Positions 26,973 through 32,985 of a stretch of 32,985 nucleotides of DNA are shown piece after piece. The stretch lies in contig CAJJCU010000095.1 of the NCBI GenBank assembly GCA_905182775.1, forward strand, positions 1 to 32,985, given 5' to 3'. Both the position numbers and the translations under genes were made by a program. This DNA is from an uncultured Flavobacteriales bacterium. Its GTDB lineage: Bacteria; Bacteroidota; Bacteroidia; Flavobacteriales_D; Crocinitomicaceae. Numbering within the stretch: position 1 is the first letter of the stretch; each line of letters starts with the position of its first letter. The notes under the pieces were generated by a model. It searched no databases. It saw only the letters and a program-made list of their open reading frames with translations, and was not told the DNA's origin.

Positions 26973-27920
26973 TTAGGTATTTGATTCGAGGTATTGCTTA
27001 AGGTTTCCGTCTATCCTGCCCGGGATATCTTGGTGATCAGATTTTTGAAACACTTGACCTGTTATTTTTTCAAAAAGTTCTATATACCTATTCGAGACCA
27101 CCTCAACAAAATCATCAGGCATGACGGGCATCTGCTGGCCTTCTAGGCCTTGGAAACCATTTTCAATCAACCATTGTCTGACAAATTCCTTAGAGAGCTG
27201 TTTCTGTGTAACATTATCGGCCTGTCTTTGCTCATAACCCTCCGCATAAAAATAGCGAGAAGAATCTGGTGTATGTATTTCATCAATTAAGATAATCTCT
27301 CCATTCAGAAGACCAAATTCATATTTGGTGTCTACAAGAATCAAACCTTGCTTAGCGGCAATTTCAGTTCCTCTTTCGAACAACTGCCTTGTATATAATT
27401 CTAATTTCTCATAGATGTCAACAGGAACAATGTTATTTGCGATAATGGCTTCTCGAGAGATATCTTCGTCATGTCCTTCGTCTGCTTTGGTTGCTGGAGT
27501 GATTATAGGTTCCGGAAACTTGTCATTCTCTTTCATACCCTCGGGCATCGTAACGCCACACAAAATTCTTTTACCCGCTTGATACTCTCTAGCGGCATGA
27601 CCTGCAAGGTATCCCCGGATTACCATCTCTACACGTATCGGATCACATGCTTTTCCTACTGCAACATTAGGATCTGGTGTAGCGATCAACCAATTTGGAA
27701 CAATATCAGATGTCGCGTCTAAAAACAAGGCCGCAACCTGATTTAAAACCTGTCCTTTGTATGGAATTCCTTTCGGTAAAATATGATCAAATGCAGAAAT
27801 ACGATCTGAAGCGACCATCACCAAGACATTATTTTCAAGATGGTAAACATCACGCACTTTTCCGTTATACACGGATTTTTGCCCTTTGAAATTAAAACTC
27901 GAATTCGTTAATGCTTTCAT
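26973..27920 (-). CDS. purC: Phosphoribosylaminoimidazole-succinocarboxamide synthase (SAICAR synthetase)
   Basis: A 315-residue enzyme that joins aspartate to CAIR with ATP in purine synthesis. The N terminus has [20 protein letters not shown] and [20 protein letters not shown]. Later come [31 protein letters not shown] (substrate-binding), [12 protein letters not shown] and [14 protein letters not shown]. The length matches the long form of about 300 residues, in contrast to the 237-residue E. coli type; the long form is normal in Bacteroidota and yeast. It is separated by 3 bases from phoH and 9 from panB, so it is likely within one operon. Confidence 0.97.
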   Translation of the reverse strand: MKALTNSSFNFKGQKSVYNGKVRDVYHLENNVLVMVASDRISAFDHILPKGIPYKGQVLNQVAALFLDATSDIVPNWLIATPDPNVAVGKACDPIRVEMVIRGYLAGHAAREYQAGKRILCGVTMPEGMKENDKFPEPIITPATKADEGHDEDISREAIIANNIVPVDIYEKLELYTRQLFERGTEIAAKQGLILVDTKYEFGLLNGEIILIDEIHTPDSSRYFYAEGYEQRQADNVTQKQLSKEFVRQWLIENGFQGLEGQQMPVMPDDFVEVVSNRYIELFEKITGQVFQKSDHQDIPGRIDGNLKQYLESNT

Positions 27921-27923
27921 TTA

Positions 27924-28883
27924 TTACTTTTTTAATGATGAATCATGTTTTTCATAAGCCTCTATAATCTTTGTCACTAATTTATTTCGGACTACATCAT
28001 TTTGATCAAGCCTAATCACTCCGATCTCTTTTACATCCTTTAAGGTATCCAGAGCAAAGGACAATCCTGATTTTTGACGCGAAGGTAAATCAATTTGAGA
28101 CATATCCCCAGTAATGATAAACTTGGCTGTCGTGCCCATTCGAGTCAGAAACATTTTCATTTGCATCATGGTCGTATTTTGGCCCTCATCGAGAATCACA
28201 AATGCTTTGTCTAGCGTTCTTCCGCGCATAAATGCCAAAGGAGCGATTTCGATGACGCCATATTGAAGCATTTCCTCAAGCTTCTCGGCTGGGATCATTT
28301 CTCTTAAAGCATCGTAGAGCGGCATTAAATAAGGGTCTAACTTTTCCTTGAGATCTCCCGGTAGAAAACCTAGATTTTCACCAGCCTCAACCGCGGGACG
28401 CGTCAAAACAATACGTTTCACTTCTTTTGCTTTTAAAGCTTTTACGGCCAACGCAACCGCTGTGTAGGTTTTTCCAGTTCCAGCAGGACCCACCGCAAAT
28501 ACCATGTCATGATCTTCTATGGCACTGACCAGCTTCTTTTGATTGATGGTTCTTGCCCTTATTTTAGACCCACCATTTCCATGTAAGATGACATCCGAAC
28601 CTTTTTTTTCTCCAACTAAACTCTCTCCATCGTCTAGCATCAAATTGTCAATATTATTCTCGGAAAGGGTATTGTATTTTTCTAAATGCTTCAAAAGCAA
28701 TCCAATTTTAATTTCAAATTGGTCAATTAAATCATCTTCTCCTGACAACGTAAGGGTATTGCCTCTAGAAGCTATTTTGAGCTGAGGGAAATATTTTCGT
28801 ATGTACTTTAAATTCGTGTTGTTTACGCCAAAAAATTCTACAGGATTTGTCGGTTTAACGAGTATCTTTCGTGAGCCTTCCAT
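27924..28883 (-). CDS. PhoH-family ATPase (PhoH-like protein)
   Basis: A 319-residue cytoplasmic P-loop ATPase. I chose ATG 28883 (MEGSRKILVKPTNPVEFFG); a TTG directly before it at 28886 would add one residue. A small N-terminal nucleic-acid-binding-like domain (about 15-75, FFGVNNTNLKYIRKYFP) precedes the ATPase domain with Walker A GPAGTGKT at 132-139, the conserved LTRPAVEAGENLGFLPGDL, Walker B AFVILDEGQNTT and the FIITGDMSQIDLP sensor region. PhoH proteins are linked to RNA metabolism and phosphate starvation; the exact role is not settled. It is the first gene of the minus-strand operon. Confidence 0.95.
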   Translation of the reverse strand: MEGSRKILVKPTNPVEFFGVNNTNLKYIRKYFPQLKIASRGNTLTLSGEDDLIDQFEIKIGLLLKHLEKYNTLSENNIDNLMLDDGESLVGEKKGSDVILHGNGGSKIRARTINQKKLVSAIEDHDMVFAVGPAGTGKTYTAVALAVKALKAKEVKRIVLTRPAVEAGENLGFLPGDLKEKLDPYLMPLYDALREMIPAEKLEEMLQYGVIEIAPLAFMRGRTLDKAFVILDEGQNTTMMQMKMFLTRMGTTAKFIITGDMSQIDLPSRQKSGLSFALDTLKDVKEIGVIRLDQNDVVRNKLVTKIIEAYEKHDSSLKK

Positions 28884-28928
28884 CAACTTATTTTATGTGC
28901 TTTTAGCCGGTTTTTTTTTATATTCCAT

Positions 28929-28936
28929 TACTTTTG
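28929..28936 (+). promoter_or_regulatory. Candidate promoter of the SAM hydroxide adenosyltransferase/gld region, -7 box TACTTTTG
   Basis: TACTTTTG is an exact TAnnTTTG match, 43 bases upstream of the ATG at 28980 and in a true intergenic region between divergent genes. No clear -33 TTG is visible; the bases at that distance are a T tract. Confidence 0.45.
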
Positions 28937-28937
28937 G

Positions 28938-28945
28938 TAAAATTA
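28938..28945 (-). promoter_or_regulatory. Weak candidate phoH promoter, -7-like box TAATTTTA
   Basis: On the minus strand, TAATTTTA (28945-28938) resembles the -7 consensus with A in place of the last G, the same variant seen before carA. It lies 54 bases upstream of the phoH ATG and one base from the opposing + strand box, so the two promoters would overlap face to face. No -33 element is clear. Confidence 0.25.
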
Positions 28946-28979
28946 TCAATTTAATTAGAATAATGAATCTACAATCGTG

Positions 28980-29849
28980 ATGCAAATCCTCACCTTAACA
29001 TCGGATACAGGTCTACAAGATTACTATGTAGCAGCTTTAAAAGGAGCAATACTGAAAGCAATGAAGGGAATTCAAATTGTTGATGTCTCTCATTCTATCA
29101 AACCTTTTGACATTGCGGGTGCTGCATTTCAATTGCAATGCTGTTACAAAGATTTTCCGGATGGAACGATTCATTTAATTGGGGTTGATAGCGAACCTTT
29201 AATTGAACCGCCTGAATATTCAGATGCCAGCACCTTTATTTCTAGTTATCCTACGGTAATGAAATTTAAAAATCAATATTTCATTTCAAATGACAATGGT
29301 TTTTTCGGTGCATTTCTTGATGACAACGAACCACAAGAGTTATGGAGGTATAAGGTTGACAAGAAAAACTTGTTAGAACTCAAATATCCGATGAAGAACT
29401 GCTTTGTGCCTCTTGCAAAAAAGATAATGAACAAAGAACGGTTCGGTTCATTTGCTGAAGCCGTTAATAAATATAAAAAAGCACTAATTCCCAAAGCTAT
29501 AATTGAAGAGTTTGTGATTAGAGGTATTGTCATACACATCGATTCTTTCGGGAATTTAATTACCAATATTTCGAAAGCAGATTTTGACAGACTACCTCCT
29601 GATGCACCCTACTCTATTAAGTTTGCCAATGAGAAATATTACATTGACCATATAAGCGATACATACAATGCCGTTCGGCAAGGAGAACGTGTGGCACTGT
29701 TCAATGAAAATAACCTTCTAGAAATTGCAATCAACCGAGGTGCACGTCAAAGTACGGGCGGCGCTGACAATCTATTTGGTGTCAAGCAGGGAGATCGTCT
29801 CCGTATAGAATCAACACCAGCAGGCTCAAGAAAAACCCTTTTATTTTAA
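28980..29849 (+). CDS. SAM hydroxide adenosyltransferase (SAM hydrolase) family protein
   Basis: A 289-residue protein of the DUF62/duf-62 family, related to the halogenases fluorinase and chlorinase but generally using hydroxide to cleave S-adenosylmethionine to adenosine and methionine. I prefer ATG 28980 over the GTG at 28977. The N-terminal domain starts MQILTLTSDTGLQDYYVAAL and continues IQIVDVSHSIKPFDIAGAAF, FPDGTIHLIGVDSEPL and YFISNDNGFFGAF. The C-terminal beta domain has VIHIDSFGNLITNIS. The aspartate and the SDxG/DNG sites match the hydrolase subgroup. It is followed with a one-base overlap by a small ABM-fold gene, and then gldFG, a neighbourhood I recall as common in Flavobacteriales. 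Confidence 0.9.
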   Translation: MQILTLTSDTGLQDYYVAALKGAILKAMKGIQIVDVSHSIKPFDIAGAAFQLQCCYKDFPDGTIHLIGVDSEPLIEPPEYSDASTFISSYPTVMKFKNQYFISNDNGFFGAFLDDNEPQELWRYKVDKKNLLELKYPMKNCFVPLAKKIMNKERFGSFAEAVNKYKKALIPKAIIEEFVIRGIVIHIDSFGNLITNISKADFDRLPPDAPYSIKFANEKYYIDHISDTYNAVRQGERVALFNENNLLEIAINRGARQSTGGADNLFGVKQGDRLRIESTPAGSRKTLLF

Positions 29850-30145
29850 TGCTCATACGTATCGTTAAGCTTACAATTTCCCCTGTGCATTTAGATACCT
29901 TCTTTCTGCATTTTGACAAGCATAAACTGAGTATTGCAGCATTCCCGGGATGTAAAGGAATGAAACTTCTAAAAGGAATCTCAGATTCTAATTTAATTAT
30001 AACCTATAGCCACTGGGAAAATGAAGCCGCGTTAAACACTTATCGCCAATCAGAAATATTCACAGAATTATGGTCTAAAATCAAACCTATGTTTTGTGAG
30101 AAACCTGAAGCTTGGAGCCAAGAAGTTTATTTCGATGGGTTTTAA
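29849..30145 (+). CDS. Small ABM-domain (quinol monooxygenase-like) protein
   Basis: A 98-residue single-domain protein with the ferredoxin-like pattern of the antibiotic biosynthesis monooxygenase (ABM) family: IRIVKLTISPVHLDTFFLHF, AAFPGCKGMKLLKGISDSNL, ITYSHWENEAALNTYRQSE, then FTELWSKIKPMF and a last strand. The segments FPGC and W.NE.AL..YR.S are typical. Members include cofactor-free quinol monooxygenases and haem-degrading IsdG-like enzymes, but many are uncharacterised and the substrate cannot be inferred. The ATG shares one base with the stop of the upstream gene, so translation is probably coupled. Confidence 0.82.
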   Translation: MLIRIVKLTISPVHLDTFFLHFDKHKLSIAAFPGCKGMKLLKGISDSNLIITYSHWENEAALNTYRQSEIFTELWSKIKPMFCEKPEAWSQEVYFDGF

Positions 30146-30230
30146 CGAATAACTGAGCCAAAAAAACACTATGCCTTAATTAACAATTCAACCTTGAAAA
30201 AAATATTAAAGTGAGTGCTCTGAAATTTGT

Positions 30231-30238
30231 TACTTTTA
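30231..30238 (+). promoter_or_regulatory. Weak candidate gldF promoter, -7-like box TACTTTTA
   Basis: In the 110-base gap before gldF, TACTTTTA lies 17 bases upstream of the ATG. It departs from TAnnTTTG only in the last base, the same variation as before carA, and no TTG is found at 17-20 bases upstream. The rest of the gap (30146-30230) is AT-rich without other recognisable features. Confidence 0.25.
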
Positions 30239-30255
30239 GGAAATTAAATTAGGAC

Positions 30256-30987
30256 ATGCGCGCTTTGTATTTCAGAGAATTGAGTAGTTTTTTAAGTTCA
30301 ACAATAGGATATGTATTCGTGTTAATTTATTTAATTGCTTCAGGGTTGTTTCATTGGATCCTAGCCTACAATACGAACCTCCTAGAGGGCTCAGAGGCGG
30401 ACCTCATTCCATTCTTCAATTTGTCACCCGTTATTTTCCTCGTCCTGATTCCCGCAATTACCATGAAATCATTTGCAGAGGAAAGAAGAACGGGCACAAT
30501 TGAGCTATTATTTACCCGACCGATTTCTGATTTCGGTATTCTAATGGCAAAATATTTAGCCGGGGTAACTTTACTTTTGATTGCCATATTACCAACAGTG
30601 AGTTATTACATCTCCATGTTCTATTTAGGAAAACCCATTGGGATAATTGATGGCGGAGCGACCTTAACGTCCTATATAGGCCTTCTGCTTTTAGGAAGTG
30701 TATTTGTGGCAATTGGCATATTTGCATCGGCGCTAACGAGTAGCCAAATCATTGCTTTCATTGTCTCGATGTTTCTGTGTTGGTTTCTTTTTGATGGATT
30801 AAATTTATTAGGTGATTTCGGTCAGCTTGGATCTCTTGACTACTTGATTAAATATTTAAGCTTGGCTTTTCACTATGATTCAATTAAAAAAGGGGTTTTA
30901 GTCAGCGAGGATATTTTATTTTTTCTCTCCCTCATATTTTTGTTTCTCTTTGCGGCACATGCTGCCCTAAAAACACTAAAAAGATGA
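30256..30987 (+). CDS. gldF: Gliding-motility ABC-2 type permease GldF
   Basis: A 243-residue membrane protein with about six helices. The start MRALYFRELSSFLSSTIGYV and the segment IPAITMKSFAEERRTGTIEL, followed by LLFTRPISDFGILMAKYLAG, are typical of ABC-2 permeases and in particular GldF. GldF is thought to form, with GldG and the ATPase GldA, an ABC transporter required for gliding in Flavobacterium; in other species it may have a wider cell-surface role. gldA is not in the window. The stop overlaps the gldG start by four bases (ATGA). Confidence 0.93.
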   Translation: MRALYFRELSSFLSSTIGYVFVLIYLIASGLFHWILAYNTNLLEGSEADLIPFFNLSPVIFLVLIPAITMKSFAEERRTGTIELLFTRPISDFGILMAKYLAGVTLLLIAILPTVSYYISMFYLGKPIGIIDGGATLTSYIGLLLLGSVFVAIGIFASALTSSQIIAFIVSMFLCWFLFDGLNLLGDFGQLGSLDYLIKYLSLAFHYDSIKKGVLVSEDILFFLSLIFLFLFAAHAALKTLKR

Positions 30988-32756
30988 AACCTAATTTAAA
31001 GAAATTCAACCTTTACCAATGGATGGTTTTTTCAATCATCTTGGTTGGTCTTGTTTTTATTAATATCATTGGACATTATACCTCTTTCAAAATTGATATG
31101 ACTGCGGATCATAGATATTCACTCGCAGATGGAACCATCACATATCTCAAAAAGATAAAAAAACTAGAGAATCGCATCAGTATTAAGATCTACTTAGATG
31201 GCGACCTACCCTCTGAGCTTAGGTCTTATAGAAACTCCTTAGAAGAAAAGCTCAAGGACTTTAAGAGTTATGCTGGAGACAGAATAGAGTATACTTTCAT
31301 CAACCCAAATGAAGGCTCTGAGCAAGACAAACAAATACTATTTGAGCAAATTTATAACAAAGGGGGAGGCATCTTACCGATGGAAATCAAATTTGCGAAA
31401 AATGCAAAAGAAACAAAGCTCATGTTATGGCCAGGTGCTGTGTTATCTTTTACCCTAAATGGTATACCCCAAGAAACTGTGGTACAGCTTTTACCCGGTA
31501 CCTCAGTTGATCGGCCTTTCACATTAAGACAAATGCCAGAGGTTGTTGAAAAAGGACTTAACGACTTGGAATACAATTTAATTTCAGCTCTAAGAAGGCT
31601 TTCCACGCTACAGAAGAAGAAAATAGCAATTTTACAAGGCCATGGAGAGCTCAATCAATATGAAACAAAAATTGCCCGTCTTCTGATCGCCCCTTACTAT
31701 AATATACAGGAACTTGAACTAGAAAATAATATTCATGCGCTTGATGACTTCGATGGGCTTATCATTGCTGATCCTAAGCGACCTTTTTCTGATAAAGACC
31801 TCTATCTGATTGATCAATTTGTAATGCGCGGAGGAGAGCTCATGTGCTTTATGAATACACTAGAAATAAACAGAGACACTTTGATTAGGCAAGGTTTTAC
31901 GCACTCAGAACGAAAAAACCTTCGTCTCAATGACCTCTTATTTGACTATGGATTCAAAATCAATGACAATCTAATCATGGATGTGAATTCAATTCCAAAA
32001 TTCGATCGGCGATTTAAGGAAAGTAAGGTTGATTGGTTTTATCAATTGTTATCCACAAACTCTAAGCACCCCACAGTCAAAAACATTGAACCTGTAGGAC
32101 TTGAATTTGCCAATCAAATAGTACCCATAAAAGAAAATGTAACGCCGATTTTAACAAGTTCGAAAAATGCAAATTATACAGGTTTAGCCCCAATCGTTGA
32201 ATTAAATATGGCCTCAAATTTCGACCCTGTAACCCCAATTCTCTATTCCAAAGAAAAAAATACCAACTCTATTTGCTTTGCTGCAACATCGAATGGAAAG
32301 TACAGCTCGTATTTTAACAATAGAATCGTTGCAGATTTCATTAACAATCCAGATTCGAAATTCTTAAGTGAAAGCAAAGAAGACTCTAAAATTTTCGTGG
32401 TTAGTAATGGTACTTTTTTAGCCAATTCTTATCGCATGACCCAAACAAGAAATGGACCAAAAGCAGATTTCAAAGGTTTCAATGAGCTTAAAATAAATAC
32501 AGACGATAGATCACTAAATACCAATAGGTTAATTGGAAATCAAGATTTCTTTTTAAATATTGTAGACTTTATGATGGGAGATGAATACATGCTTGATATA
32601 CGAAGCAGACAAATTGATGTACGCGAAATTGACAAAACCAAAGTCCAAAACAAGGCTAATTATTATAAAACCATCAATTTATTGATCCCCATTTCTTTAA
32701 TCCTCCTTCTTGGGCTCATCATGAACTTTGTAAGGAGGAAAAAATACACAACGTAG
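30984..32756 (+). CDS. gldG: Gliding-motility ABC-transporter auxiliary protein GldG
   Basis: A 590-residue protein with an N-terminal membrane helix (about residues 12-34), a large periplasmic part and a C-terminal helix (about 563-585, LLIPISLILLLGLIMNF) followed by basic residues. The N-terminal region YTSFKIDMTADHRYSLADGT with the downstream KIYLDGDLPSELRSYRNSLE and the middle IAILQGHGELNQYE and GLIIADPKRPFSDKDLYLID are characteristic of GldG and of the related DUF4350/GldG-like proteins. It would cooperate with GldF; the two genes overlap by four bases. A DUF4340-like gene starts 12 bases after it. Confidence 0.93.
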   Translation: MKPNLKKFNLYQWMVFSIILVGLVFINIIGHYTSFKIDMTADHRYSLADGTITYLKKIKKLENRISIKIYLDGDLPSELRSYRNSLEEKLKDFKSYAGDRIEYTFINPNEGSEQDKQILFEQIYNKGGGILPMEIKFAKNAKETKLMLWPGAVLSFTLNGIPQETVVQLLPGTSVDRPFTLRQMPEVVEKGLNDLEYNLISALRRLSTLQKKKIAILQGHGELNQYETKIARLLIAPYYNIQELELENNIHALDDFDGLIIADPKRPFSDKDLYLIDQFVMRGGELMCFMNTLEINRDTLIRQGFTHSERKNLRLNDLLFDYGFKINDNLIMDVNSIPKFDRRFKESKVDWFYQLLSTNSKHPTVKNIEPVGLEFANQIVPIKENVTPILTSSKNANYTGLAPIVELNMASNFDPVTPILYSKEKNTNSICFAATSNGKYSSYFNNRIVADFINNPDSKFLSESKEDSKIFVVSNGTFLANSYRMTQTRNGPKADFKGFNELKINTDDRSLNTNRLIGNQDFFLNIVDFMMGDEYMLDIRSRQIDVREIDKTKVQNKANYYKTINLLIPISLILLLGLIMNFVRRKKYTT

Positions 32757-32768
32757 AAAGCATTTCTC

Positions 32769-32985
32769 ATGAATTTTAAAAAAATACTAACAATAGTTTT
32801 TGGATTAGCCTGTGTAATGGCGCTCGCCTACTATACTTTTAATATCCTAAACGATGATAAAAAATCCAGTAGTGAATTAATTGACTTTGCAATTAAAGAT
32901 ACTGCGACGGTTACTAAAATTAGAATAACGGACCCATTTCAAACCTCATTTGAGATTAAAAACAAAGAAGGTGTCTGGCAAGACA
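32769..32985 (+). CDS. DUF4340-like membrane-anchored protein, 3' end cut by the window
   Basis: ATG 32769 opens a frame that runs off the window after 72 codons. Residues 6-30 are a membrane anchor (ILTIVFGLACVMALAYYTF), then a polar linker NDDKKSSSELIDFAIKD, and DTATVTKIRITDPFQTSFE followed by IKNKEGVWQ. The last part matches the usual opening of DUF4340 domains, T.I.I......L.K.(D/E)G.W. DUF4340 proteins commonly accompany GldF/GldG-like ABC systems, which supports the assignment, though only the first domain strand pair is seen. A gap of 12 bases after gldG suggests the same operon. Confidence 0.72.
   Translation, partial: MNFKKILTIVFGLACVMALAYYTFNILNDDKKSSSELIDFAIKDTATVTKIRITDPFQTSFEIKNKEGVWQD

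Noticed and set aside
30146-30255. Small RNA or tRNA in the gap before gldF
   Set aside because: The 110 bases are AT-rich with no cloverleaf or stable hairpin that I can see.

Overview
The window looks like a chromosomal segment of a member of the Bacteroidota, most likely Flavobacteriales. Evidence for this is the low G+C content, A-rich start regions with no clear Shine-Dalgarno sequences, several -7 boxes of the Bacteroidota type (TAnnTTTG), the gene order rplQ-carA-eno, a zinc-less L36 of the flavobacterial kind, and gliding genes gldF/gldG. I cannot place it to genus. There are no tRNA or rRNA genes, CRISPR arrays, IS elements or prophage genes, and no gene-free stretch longer than about 125 bases.

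Region 1 (1-9778, all + strand) is the distal part of the S10/spc/alpha ribosomal superoperon: rplP (partial), rpmC, rpsQ, rplN, rplX, rplE, rpsN, rpsH, rplF, rplR, rpsE, rpmD, rplO, secY, infA, rpmJ, rpsM, rpsK, rpsD, rpoA and rplQ. It ends at a strong intrinsic terminator (9747-9778). A promoter-like box precedes secY. A 69-base spacer before rpsD can fold into a hairpin and is a candidate S4-type leader.

Region 2 (9792-13893) holds carA and eno, then a small secreted protein translationally coupled to a Nudix hydrolase. A 3-hydroxyacyl-CoA dehydrogenase on the opposite strand overlaps the Nudix gene tail to tail.

Region 3 (13970-23362, + strand) is a compact cell-surface polysaccharide locus: flippase, O-antigen polymerase/ligase-like protein, an unusual GT-B-like protein, a second polymerase/ligase-like protein, a WbuB-type glycosyltransferase, a sugar aminotransferase and a PglC-type initiating phosphoglycosyl transferase. 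The genes overlap or lie a few bases apart. A lipoprotein with collagen-like and Gly-Gly-Asn repeats follows directly and is the least familiar gene in the window.

Region 4 (23375-28883, - strand) reads phoH, purC, panB and then an iron-complex/cobalamin-type ABC importer (lipoprotein binding protein, FecCD-type permease, ATPase). Nearly every junction is an overlap or a gap of a few bases, so this is probably one transcript.

Region 5 (28929-32985, + strand) has a SAM hydroxide adenosyltransferase-family gene, a small ABM-fold protein, gldF, gldG and the start of a DUF4340-like gene cut by the window edge. Nothing here clearly amounts to a new defence or mobile system. The best leads are the glycine-repeat lipoprotein, the GT-B-like protein and the paired polymerase/ligase genes of the surface-polysaccharide locus, and the candidate rpsD leader.
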